The position numbers and the translations under genes were made by a program. Shown in pieces: positions 1-5,252 of a stretch of 5,252 nucleotides of DNA (position 1 is the stretch's first letter; every line of letters begins with the position of its first letter). Source of the stretch: Anaerolineales bacterium (GTDB lineage Bacteria > Chloroflexota > Anaerolineae > Anaerolineales > DRMV01); assembly GCA_026991215.1 (NCBI GenBank), contig JALXBY010000219.1, positions 1 to 5,252 on the forward strand, written 5' to 3'. The notes under the pieces are model-generated. The model made no database searches and had not been told where the DNA came from. It saw only the letters and a program-made list of their open reading frames with translations.

Positions 1-2
1 TC

Positions 3-82
3 CTCACACAGAGCCACGGAGGACACGGAGTATCCGCTGGAGAAGCCCAAAATTTTCTCTGTGTCCTCTGTGGCTCCGTGAG
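3..82. repeat. Imperfect long inverted repeat (hairpin-forming intergenic element)
   Basis: The left arm (3-30) and right arm (57-82) are near-perfect reverse complements around a 26-base spacer. They differ by a 2-base insertion in the left arm and two G/A differences, which would be G.U pairs in a plus-strand transcript. The right arm reads CTCTGTGTCCTCTGTGGCTC, then CGTGAG. I recall this wording as a dispersed intergenic repeat in several environmental bacterial groups, but that is memory and was not searched. It lies 64 bases past the ftcD stop codon, so in minus-strand RNA it could fold as a 3' stem that protects or ends the operon transcript. There is no T-run after it, so it is not a typical intrinsic terminator. 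A small non-autonomous mobile repeat is another possibility. Confidence 0.75.
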
Positions 83-119
83 AAAATGCGATGGTTTTTG
101 CTGCTTTTGTTCGATTTTG

Positions 120-140
120 AAAAACGCGTGGCGGTGCGCC
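120..140 (-). terminator. Weak intrinsic terminator candidate after ftcD
   Basis: Read on the minus strand just past the ftcD stop, GGCG-CAC-CGCC (140-130) can form a 4-bp stem. Five bases later comes a run of five T (124-120), followed by AT-rich sequence. The stem is short and the T-run is not directly adjacent, so the call is weak. The larger inverted repeat at 3-82 may do the job instead. Confidence 0.25.
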
Positions 141-145
141 CCCCT

Positions 146-1477
146 TCACGCTGCGGCTTCGTCGGGCACGAAGGTTTGCAAGGCCTGGATGAGGGCCTCG
201 AGCACGGGCAGCAGGGCCTCCACGTCCTTGCGGGCGGCCGGGGGGAGGTGGGTCAGCGCCTGGGCCAGGGACTGGATTTCCCGCAAGGCCGCCAGGATGT
301 GCCGGGGACCCTCCTGGAGCGCGGGGGGCAGGGCTTCTGGCCTTTCCCCCAATTTGCGCACCACGGCCCAGTGGGCCTGCAGGGCCGCGGCGTCGGCCTC
401 GGCCCAGCGGAGGCACGTCTGCCGCAGTGCGAGCGCGCGGGCCCGCAGGTCCTGGGCTTCCCCCACTTTGGCCAGTTTGGCCAGCAGCGCGGCCGCCATA
501 GCCCCCACGTACCCGGCCAGGGTGACGAAGGCCGGCCCCGGACCCGGCTCGGCCAGCCGCGTCAGCACATCCCGTGTGGGCGCATGGACCGCCTGCCAGA
601 CCCGCGGCTCCAGCACCTGAGTGTCCTGAAACTCGTCCAGCTGGAGGTACCAGCGGGCGGCCTCCCACAGGGCTTTCTGGGGAATCATGCCCACCAGTTC
701 GCTGTGGTGCACCTGGGTACCGTACCGGCGGGCCTCGCTGCGGATGAGTTCCATCACCCGATGCACCGGCGTGCGCCGGTAATCGGTCAGGTTCATGGAG
801 ACCTGGGCCCGGCCCTTCACCCGCAGGCCCAGGGCCTTGACGTAGCGCAACCCGCCGGAACTGTGGCGGACCGCACGGGCGATGCGGCGGGCCACGTCCA
901 CGTCGTCGGTGGTGAGGTAGACGTTGTAGGCGATGAGGAAATCCCGGGCGCCGATGACCACCGCGCCGGCCGGGCCAAGCCGCCGGGGGCCGAAATCCGG
1001 CGCGCGGTCCGGGTCCGTGGCAATGGCGGCTTTGAGCCCTTCGTACCCCCCACGGCGGATGTGCTCCAGCGCCCGGCGTTCGGGCCGCAGGGCCGCGTAG
1101 CCATAGAGGTAGACGGGCAGGTCCAGTTCCGCCGCGACCCGGCGGGCCAGCCCGCGGGCCAGGTCTACGGCTTCGTCCATGGTCATGTCTTCCAGGGGCA
1201 CGAAGGGCACCACATCGGCCGCGCCGATGCGGGGGTGCTGCCCCTGGTGTTCCTCCAGGTTGATGCGCCGCGCGGCCTCCGCGATGCCCTGAAACGCGGC
1301 CTCGGCCACGGCCTGGGGCGGGCCCACCAGGGTGACCACGCTGCGGTTGTGGTCCGGGTCGCTGTGCACGTCCAGCACGTGGACCTGGGGCACCGCGGCC
1401 ATAGCCTGGACGATGGCCGCCACCACCTCAGGCCGGCGGCCTTCGGAGAAGTTGGGTACGCATTCCACCAGGGGCAT
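146..1477 (-). CDS. ftcD: Glutamate formimidoyltransferase with a degenerate cyclodeaminase-like C-terminal domain
   Basis: 443 residues. The N-terminal ~300 residues match formimidoyltransferase-cyclodeaminase: the opening VECVPNFSEG (4-13), DxxxDPDHNRSVVT (36-49), HQGQHPRIGAADVVPFVPL (77-95), PVYLYGYAA (121-129) and APDFGP (159-164). His81 in GQHPR aligns with the catalytic His82 of the porcine enzyme. The family moves the formimidoyl group of N-formimidoyl-glutamate to tetrahydrofolate in the cytoplasm during histidine breakdown; related enzymes act in purine fermentation. Residues ~303-443 resemble the helical cyclodeaminase domain (AGYVGAMAAALLAKLA, 321-336), but the usual PxPGxGS motif reads PGPGPAF (311-317). 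The domain is also ~140 residues rather than ~200 and lacks the usual C-terminal Asn/Asp-containing segment. Transferase activity is likely; cyclodeaminase activity is doubtful. Start: ATG with GAGG (1484-1487) 6 bases upstream. It is the last gene of the minus-strand operon, 41 bases after nfeD. Confidence 0.9.
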   Translation of the reverse strand: MPLVECVPNFSEGRRPEVVAAIVQAMAAVPQVHVLDVHSDPDHNRSVVTLVGPPQAVAEAAFQGIAEAARRINLEEHQGQHPRIGAADVVPFVPLEDMTMDEAVDLARGLARRVAAELDLPVYLYGYAALRPERRALEHIRRGGYEGLKAAIATDPDRAPDFGPRRLGPAGAVVIGARDFLIAYNVYLTTDDVDVARRIARAVRHSSGGLRYVKALGLRVKGRAQVSMNLTDYRRTPVHRVMELIRSEARRYGTQVHHSELVGMIPQKALWEAARWYLQLDEFQDTQVLEPRVWQAVHAPTRDVLTRLAEPGPGPAFVTLAGYVGAMAAALLAKLAKVGEAQDLRARALALRQTCLRWAEADAAALQAHWAVVRKLGERPEALPPALQEGPRHILAALREIQSLAQALTHLPPAARKDVEALLPVLEALIQALQTFVPDEAAA

Positions 1478-1518
1478 GGGGCGCCTCGTTGGGGAAGGTC
1501 ATCGAAAAAGGCCTCGCG

Positions 1519-2154
1519 CTACCCTCGCGGGGCCTCGGGTTCCGAGGTTTCCTCAGGCTGCACGGGTTCGACCCACAGGGTCAACCCCTCCCGCCGGACC
1601 ACCCGCACCCGGATGCCGGCCGGCAGGGGCCGGGCGCTTCGCGCGCTCCAGAGTTCCCCCGCGATGTAAACCGTGCCCTCATGGTGCACCGGCGTCCGGG
1701 TGATACCCACCTGCTCCTCCAGGTCAGAAAGGTCCATGAGCCGGGGCCGGTGCAGGGCTTCGGTAATCTTCTGCGCGCCAAACCACAGGGTCAGGGCGAA
1801 AAGCAGGCTACCGCTGGCCGCCCACAGGGGGTGCAGCCCCAGCAGGCCCTGCCCCTCTTGAGGCCGGAAGAGCAACACCGCGCCCAGAACCAGCAGGGCC
1901 AGGGTCCCGGCCATCCAGGGCGGCCTGCGGGTGCGCAGGTAGGCCACGAAGGGCACGCCCGCCAGCACGAGCAACCCCGCGGCCCAGAGGCGGACCGAAA
2001 CCCGCAACAACCCCATGGCCACCAGAATCCACAAGCCGGTGGCCAGGAGTTCCAGAAAGCCGGTGCCCGGTGTGAGCGCGGCCAGCACGCTGACGAACAG
2101 CGCGGCCAAAAGCAGCCCGAAGAGGAGATTGGGGTCTGCGAGCCAGGCGGTCAT
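1519..2154 (-). CDS. NfeD-like membrane protein (multi-TM plus OB-fold, no protease domain)
   Basis: 211 residues. About five hydrophobic segments (roughly 9-27, 36-51, 56-73, 81-97 and 108-128) precede a soluble C-terminal part. The first carries LTPGTGFLEL (27-36), which resembles the TPG-F-E turn of NfeD membrane domains. Residues ~145-197 look like the NfeD OB-fold: LEEQVGITRTPVHHEGTVYI, then GELWSARS, PLPAGIRVRVV and EGLTLWVEP. NfeD proteins are membrane partners of flotillin/stomatin-type (SPFH) proteins and are linked to membrane microdomain organisation. The ClpP-like serine protease domain of long-form NfeD is absent, so no catalytic role is proposed. No SPFH gene is visible in the window. 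The tail is acidic and Pro/Glu-rich. Start: ATG with GGAGGG 4 bases upstream (2159-2164) and a stronger GGAGGT at 2167-2172. It sits 54 bases downstream of the NYN gene and probably shares its transcript. Confidence 0.82.
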   Translation of the reverse strand: MTAWLADPNLLFGLLLAALFVSVLAALTPGTGFLELLATGLWILVAMGLLRVSVRLWAAGLLVLAGVPFVAYLRTRRPPWMAGTLALLVLGAVLLFRPQEGQGLLGLHPLWAASGSLLFALTLWFGAQKITEALHRPRLMDLSDLEEQVGITRTPVHHEGTVYIAGELWSARSARPLPAGIRVRVVRREGLTLWVEPVQPEETSEPEAPRG

Positions 2155-2208
2155 ACGACCCTCCCCACCTCCCGGAAGCGACGATGGGTTGGGATATGGG
2201 CCTGGGGG

Positions 2209-2781
2209 TCAGGCCCGGTCGCCGTGGCCGTTGTGCCCGTGGGTCACGGCTTCATGGGCCAGGGCAAAGGCCTCGTCGGGTACCAGGAAGCCATCGATGT
2301 GTTCGATGGACTGGAAGTGGTGGGCGACCATGGCCAGTTCCTGGGCCGTCAGCCGGCCAGGGCCGATGACCCGCACGATTTTCCCCATCCATGCCAGTTG
2401 GTGGACCAGGGGCACGAAGTCGCCATCGCCCGTGACCAGGACCACCTCGTCCAGGCTGGGGGCCATCTGGAGGATCTCCAGGGCCATCTCCAGGTCCATA
2501 TCCCCTTTGATGCTGCCATCGGGCATGCGGCGGATGGGCTTGCTGATAATCCGGTAGCCCATGTGCACCAGGGCCCAGAGGAACTGCTCCTGGGCCCGCC
2601 ATTCCGGATTGATGGCCGTGAAGGCATGGAAGGTCACGGCCCGCGGGTTGGGCGCCTGGCTCAAAATGTAGTCTCGCAGGGCTCGATAGTTCAGTTTGTA
2701 ACCGGGCCACAGCTCTTTCGTCGTGTGATATAGATTTTGTACGTCGATGAACACACCAATACGCCAGCGAGAAGTATGCAT
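2209..2781 (-). CDS. NYN-domain (LabA/DUF88-type) nuclease-like protein
   Basis: 190 residues from the chosen start. It has the complete NYN (PIN-like) acidic pattern: IGVFIDVQNLYH (8-19; Asp13, Asn16), KGDMDLEMALEI (93-104; Asp95, Asp97) and VLVTGDGDFVPLV (114-126; Asp119, Asp121). MGKIVRVIG (132-140) is the usual next strand. These residues build a metal site for RNA cleavage in characterised relatives, so an RNA-processing role is likely but the substrate is unknown. The tail is His-rich (HGHNGHGDRA). The chosen ATG has GGGAGGG (2790-2796) about 9 bases upstream and starts right before the first NYN strand. An in-frame ATG at 2904 is a real alternative: it adds 41 low-complexity residues, has GAGGG (2912-2916) 7 bases upstream, and lies just behind the predicted transcription start. 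Still longer forms would translate the heptad repeat and are rejected. No antitoxin-like partner is adjacent. Confidence 0.88.
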   Translation of the reverse strand: MHTSRWRIGVFIDVQNLYHTTKELWPGYKLNYRALRDYILSQAPNPRAVTFHAFTAINPEWRAQEQFLWALVHMGYRIISKPIRRMPDGSIKGDMDLEMALEILQMAPSLDEVVLVTGDGDFVPLVHQLAWMGKIVRVIGPGRLTAQELAMVAHHFQSIEHIDGFLVPDEAFALAHEAVTHGHNGHGDRA

Positions 2782-2789
2782 GGGGGTAT

Positions 2790-2796
2790 CCCTCCC
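2790..2796 (-). promoter_or_regulatory. Ribosome binding site favouring the 2781 start of the NYN gene
   Basis: On the minus strand GGGAGGG, containing GGAGG at 2791-2795, lies 9 bases before the ATG at 2781. It supports the short form of the NYN protein. A weaker GAGGG at 2912-2916 precedes the alternative ATG at 2904. Confidence 0.6.
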
Positions 2797-2933
2797 TTGC
2801 GGTGAAGTGGGGCGCGACGTGGGAATCGGGTTGGGGCCCCCCTGGTCCCCACCATCTTCACCGCGTCGCCACATCATCAATAGATGCCACAAACGTCGAT
2901 ACATACGCACACCCTCATGGTACGGGTACTTGG

Positions 2934-2961
2934 AGTATACAGGAAAGATGCATGTTGCCAA
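2934..2961 (-). promoter_or_regulatory. Sigma70-like promoter for the NYN-nfeD-ftcD operon
   Basis: On the minus strand the -35 box is TTGGCA (2956-2961), followed by a 16-base spacer and the -10 box TATACT (2934-2939). Each hexamer has one mismatch to consensus. The expected transcription start is near 2927, giving a leader of ~145 bases to the ATG at 2781 or ~22 bases to the ATG at 2904. The -35 box overlaps that of the plus-strand promoter. Confidence 0.6.
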
Positions 2962-2984
2962 GGGATTTTCATGTGTTTTATAAA
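2955..2984 (+). promoter_or_regulatory. Sigma70-like promoter for ssnA
   Basis: The -35 box TTGCCA (2955-2960), an 18-base spacer and the -10 box TATAAA (2979-2984) each come within one base of consensus. This stretch is clearly AT-richer than its surroundings. Transcription would start near 2991, so the heptad repeat lies in the ~150-base leader ahead of the ssnA start codon. Confidence 0.6.
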
Positions 2985-2989
2985 CCTTC

Positions 2990-3094
2990 GACAAACGACC
3001 ACCAACGAACGACGACCGACCACCGACGATCGACCAACGACCAACGACGATCGACGATCGACGATCGACGATCGACCATCGACCAACGACCACC
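2990..3094. repeat. Degenerate heptad tandem repeat, 15 units of 7 bases (mostly GACNANC)
   Basis: Fifteen contiguous 7-base units fill exactly 105 bases. GACGATC occurs five times (3025, then four in a row at 3046-3073), GACCAAC three times, GACCACC three times, with single GACAAAC, AACGAAC, GACGACC and GACCATC. The GACGATC block places GATC, and the palindrome CGATCG, every 7 bases. The total is a multiple of three, so artificial frames read straight through it on both strands (for example GRWSIVDRRSS on the minus strand). Neither looks like real protein. It sits between the predicted ssnA promoter and its ribosome binding site. It is not CRISPR: the units are too short and there are no spacers. 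Confidence 0.9.
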
Positions 3095-3140
3095 GTTCCC
3101 CCTGGTATCATCCCCTTACCCCATTCCGCGGAGGTGGACC

Positions 3141-4508
3141 ATGCCCTGGCTTGTTCTGCACGCGACCGTACTGCCCATGAACGACCCCCTGGCCGTGCTG
3201 GAAGACCATGGCCTGGCCATCGAGGGGGATGCCATCGTGGACCTGGCCCCCTCGGAAGAACTCCAGCAGCGCTACCCGAACGCGGAAACCATCTGGGACG
3301 CCCGGGGCCGCCTGCTGCTGCCCGGCAGCATCTGCGCGCATACCCACATCTACGGCCTGTTCGCCCGGGGGATGGCCATCCCCGGGCCGCCCCCGCGGGA
3401 TTTCCCCGACATCCTCCGCCGGCTGTGGTGGCCCCTGGACCAGGCCCTGGACCAAGAGGCCGTGCGCCTTTCCGCCTGGGTCATGGCCGCGGATGCCATC
3501 CGCAAAGGCACGACCACCCTCATCGACCACCACGCCTCGCCCAACGCCCTGGAGGGGTCGCTGGACCTGCTGGCCGAGGTCCTGGGCCAGGCCGGCCTGC
3601 GGGCGGTGCTGGCCTATGAAATCACCGACCGCTACGGCCCTGAAAAGGCCCAGGCCGCGCTGGAGGAGAACCTGCGCTTCTACCGGCGGGTACAGGAAGA
3701 ACGGCCCTACGGCGACCGCGTGCGGGCCCTGGTGGGCCTGCACGCGAGCATGACCCTTTCCGAGGAAACCCTGCGGCAGGTGCGGCGGGCCACGCCCGAG
3801 GAGGCCGGGTTCCACATCCACGTGGCCGAACACCCCGACGACGAATACGACAGCCTCTACCGCACCGGCTTCCGGGTGGTGGAACGGCTCCACAACCACG
3901 GCCTGCTGGGTCCCAACACCATCGTGGCCCATGCCGTACACGTGGACGCCCGGGAGATGCGCCTGCTGGCCGAAACCGGCACCTGGGTGAGCCATCAGCC
4001 CCGTTCCAACATGAACAACGGCGTGGGCGTGGCCCAGGTGGAAAGCATGATGCGGCTGGGCGTTCGGGTGGCCCTGGGCACCGATGGCTTCCCCCACGCC
4101 ATGTGGGAGGAACTGCGCTTCGCCTTCCTGCTGCCCAAGGTGCACCACCTGGACCCGCGGCAGATGCCGGGGGACGTGGCCTTTGAGATGCTCTACCGCA
4201 CCAATGTGGCCCTGGCCAGCCGGCTGTTCGGCCGGCCCGTGGGCGTGCTGCGCCCCGGCGCGGTCGCGGATTTCATCCTGGTGGATTACCCCGCGCCCAC
4301 GCCCCTGACCCCGGAGAACCTGCCCTGGCACATCCTCTACGGCTTTCACGAGGCCATGGTCACGGATACCGTGGTCGCGGGGCGCGCCCTGATGCGGGAC
4401 AGCCGGCTGCTTACCATCGACGAGGCCGCCGTGCTGGACGCGGCCCGGGCCAAGGCCCCTGAGGTGTGGGCGCGATACCGCGCCTTGGTGGAAGCAGGCC
4501 AGGCATAG
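3141..4508 (+). CDS. ssnA: SsnA-type putative aminohydrolase (amidohydrolase superfamily)
   Basis: 455 residues, close to the usual length. An N-terminal beta-sandwich strip (1-60) leads into a metal-dependent TIM barrel. Metal-site residues visible are His67 and His69 (CAHTH), His227 with Glu230 (HIHVAEH), His264 (VAHAVH) and Asp315 (LGTDG). Features closer to SsnA than to general TrzA/AtzA-type deaminases are LWWPLDQALDQE (95-106), IDHHASP (128-134), SHQPRSNMNNGVG (284-296), MWEELRFAF (321-329) and PTPLTPENLPWHILYG (386-401). In other bacteria ssnA lies among selenium-dependent molybdenum hydroxylase and purine-catabolism genes; the substrate is unsettled, and none of those partners is seen here. 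It is cytoplasmic, with no signal peptide. The start is fixed by GGAGGT (3130-3135) 5 bases upstream. The frame stays open back to 2802 only because it passes through the heptad repeat. Confidence 0.87.
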   Translation: MPWLVLHATVLPMNDPLAVLEDHGLAIEGDAIVDLAPSEELQQRYPNAETIWDARGRLLLPGSICAHTHIYGLFARGMAIPGPPPRDFPDILRRLWWPLDQALDQEAVRLSAWVMAADAIRKGTTTLIDHHASPNALEGSLDLLAEVLGQAGLRAVLAYEITDRYGPEKAQAALEENLRFYRRVQEERPYGDRVRALVGLHASMTLSEETLRQVRRATPEEAGFHIHVAEHPDDEYDSLYRTGFRVVERLHNHGLLGPNTIVAHAVHVDAREMRLLAETGTWVSHQPRSNMNNGVGVAQVESMMRLGVRVALGTDGFPHAMWEELRFAFLLPKVHHLDPRQMPGDVAFEMLYRTNVALASRLFGRPVGVLRPGAVADFILVDYPAPTPLTPENLPWHILYGFHEAMVTDTVVAGRALMRDSRLLTIDEAAVLDAARAKAPEVWARYRALVEAGQA

Positions 4509-4510
4509 CC

Positions 4511-4534
4511 CCGCCAAATTGCGGAGGCGGCTTT
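4511..4534 (+). terminator. Weak stem-loop after ssnA, possible partial terminator
   Basis: CCGCC (4511-4515) can pair with GGCGG (4526-4530) directly after the ssnA stop, followed only by CTTT. GGCG (4526-4529) can alternatively pair with CGCC (4536-4539), so two stems compete for the same bases. Without a real T-run this is a weak terminator at best, and readthrough into the lipoprotein gene is plausible. Confidence 0.2.
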
Positions 4535-4611
4535 ACGCCGATTCCCTCATCCACCTGCGGCTTTCCGACGTATGCATGTAATGGACATCCCCAACACGAA
4601 GGAGGTGAAGG

Positions 4612-5252
4612 ATGCGGAAGGCCGTATTCCTCCTGGCGCTGGCGACGCTGGCTTTCCTGGCCGCGTGTCAGCGGGCCACGCCGACGCCCCAGCCCGAACC
4701 GACCGAAGCCCCCGCTGCCACCGAAGCGCCGGCGATGGAAGAACCCATGGCCAAGCCATCCATCGAGGTGCAGGACCAGGAAATCATGGACGGCAAGGTG
4801 GTGATTGCCAGGGTGGTCTCCGAAGGCCCCGGCTGGGTGGCCATCCACATCGAGAAGGACGGCAAGCCCGGCCCCATCATCGGCTACGCCCCTGTCCAGG
4901 CCGGTGAGAACACCAACGTCGAGGTCGAAATCGACACCGAAAAGGCCACCGAGACCCTGTTCGCCATGCTCCACGTAGATGCCGGTGAGCAGGGCAAGTA
5001 CGAGTTCCCCGACGGCCCTGACGTCCCTGTCAAGGTGGGCGACAAGGTCGTGGTCAAGCCCTTCAAGGCCAAGAAGGGCATGATGGAAGGTGACATGGGC
5101 GACATGGCTGCCCAGCCCATGATTGAGGTCCAGGACCAGGAAATCATGGACGGCAAGGTGGTGATTGCCAGGGTGGTCTCCGAAGGCCCCGGCTGGGTGG
5201 CCATCCACATCGAGAAGGACGGCAAGCCCGGCCCCATCATCGGCTATGCCCC
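4612..5252 (+). CDS. Secreted lipoprotein with tandem DUF7282-like domains (3' end outside window)
   Basis: The first 213 codons of an open frame that runs off the window. The start is an ATG with GGAGGT (4601-4606) 5 bases upstream. A lipoprotein signal peptide is clear: MRKAVFLLALATLAFLAAC, with lipobox LAAC and Cys19. Gln20 at +2 is uninformative about sorting. A Pro/Thr/Glu/Ala-rich linker (~21-49) follows, then a DUF7282-like domain (51-~152) with IEVQDQEI, GWVAIHIEKDG, VEVEIDT, LFAMLHVDAGEQGKYEFPDG and VVVKPF. A short Met/Gly/Lys/Asp linker (~153-170, KKGMMEGDMGDM) joins a second copy beginning at Ile171, cut by the window end at residue 213. Family members are extracytoplasmic beta-rich domains of unknown function, known to me from haloarchaea and Chloroflexota. 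The protein is probably membrane-anchored outside the cell. No function is assigned; further copies may follow. Confidence 0.87.
   Translation, partial: MRKAVFLLALATLAFLAACQRATPTPQPEPTEAPAATEAPAMEEPMAKPSIEVQDQEIMDGKVVIARVVSEGPGWVAIHIEKDGKPGPIIGYAPVQAGENTNVEVEIDTEKATETLFAMLHVDAGEQGKYEFPDGPDVPVKVGDKVVVKPFKAKKGMMEGDMGDMAAQPMIEVQDQEIMDGKVVIARVVSEGPGWVAIHIEKDGKPGPIIGYA
4762..4892 (+). repeat. Direct repeat copy 1 (within lipoprotein gene)
   Basis: This is the first copy of a near-identical 131-base segment; the second starts exactly 360 bases (120 codons) later. Only three bases differ (4764 C/T, 4770 G/C, 4887 C/T). All three are third codon positions and leave Ile, Val and Tyr unchanged. Confidence 0.95.
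5122..5252 (+). repeat. Direct repeat copy 2 (cut by the window end)
   Basis: Second copy of the segment at 4762-4892, in the same frame and orientation, with 128 of 131 bases identical and no amino-acid difference. The copy probably continues past the window edge, since the repeat period is 360 bases. Confidence 0.95.

Noticed and set aside
86..1669. 527-codon plus-strand open frame antisense to ftcD
   Set aside because: Its translation is low-complexity Gly/His/Pro/Gln-rich with no recognisable domain. It overlaps a clear ftcD gene and is expected from high GC codon use.
2209..2781. Toxin-antitoxin module built on the NYN/PIN-like protein
   Set aside because: No small antitoxin-like or DNA-binding gene is adjacent. 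The closest NYN relatives by motif are LabA/DUF88 proteins, not VapC.
2990..3094. CRISPR array or phage attachment site
   Set aside because: Units are 7 bases with no spacers, and there are no cas, integrase or tRNA genes nearby.
2905..3111. N-terminus of the NYN frame extended to 3111
   Set aside because: It reads through the heptad repeat (GRWSIVDRRSS-like) and lies upstream of the predicted transcription start.
2802..3140. Extended N-terminus of the SsnA frame
   Set aside because: It would translate the promoter and heptad repeat into low-complexity Thr/Asp/Arg sequence. The ATG at 3141 has a perfect GGAGGT and begins the family-like N-terminus.
3108..4517. 469-codon minus-strand open frame antisense to ssnA
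   Set aside because: Same shadow pattern (Gly/His/Gln/Val-rich, no domain), and it lies opposite a gene with all metal-site motifs.
2776..4577. Repeated ATGCAT palindrome at 2776, 2948 and 4572
   Set aside because: Three hexamers in this span, near different kinds of sites and with no shared flanks, are compatible with chance.
4554..4582. Separate promoter for the lipoprotein gene (TGTAAT at 4577-4582)
   Set aside because: The -10-like hexamer has no acceptable -35 box at 16-18 bases upstream. It is too weak to annotate, though transcription could start here under another sigma factor.
4411..5208. Minus-strand open frame of 265 codons opposite the lipoprotein gene
   Set aside because: Its internal repeats mirror the DNA duplication. 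The plus strand has the signal peptide, lipobox, ribosome site and silent-only differences, which settles the coding strand.

Overview
The window is GC-rich bacterial chromosome. Long open frames run on both strands, but only five sets make biological sense. The suggested source is a Chloroflexota (Anaerolineae-like) bacterium. The clues are a Pro/Thr/Glu-rich lipoprotein linker, a DUF7282-type extracytoplasmic repeat domain, degenerate heptad repeats between genes, and a 'CTCTGTGTCCTCTGTGGCT'-type intergenic inverted repeat. This placement is inference from style, not proof.

Layout: bases 1-145 hold an imperfect long inverted repeat (3-82) and a weak minus-strand terminator candidate. Bases 146-2781 (or 2904) hold three minus-strand genes that look like one operon, in transcription order: an NYN/LabA-type nuclease-like protein, an NfeD-like membrane protein, and a glutamate formimidoyltransferase whose C-terminal cyclodeaminase-like domain looks eroded. 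Bases 2782-3140 are the divergent control region. It holds back-to-back sigma70-like promoters that share one -35 box (TTGCCAA, 2955-2961), then fifteen 7-base repeats (2990-3094) in the likely 5' leader of the plus-strand gene. Bases 3141-4508 encode an SsnA-type aminohydrolase. Bases 4612-5252 encode the start of a lipoprotein that runs off the window; it carries a 120-residue tandem duplication.

How the parts may work together: formimidoyl transfer to tetrahydrofolate and SsnA-like aminohydrolase chemistry both fit breakdown of nitrogen-rich compounds (histidine, purines and related amidines). Their divergent arrangement around a shared -35 box would allow joint control. This link is inferred, because no xanthine-dehydrogenase, hydantoinase or histidine-utilisation gene is visible here. 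The NYN and NfeD proteins have no evident mechanistic tie to that chemistry, and the lipoprotein may be a separate unit.

No RNA gene, insertion sequence, integrase, CRISPR array or defence system was recognised. The most unusual items are the shared-box divergent promoter with its heptad-repeat leader, the degenerate cyclodeaminase domain, and the recent in-frame duplication in the lipoprotein gene.
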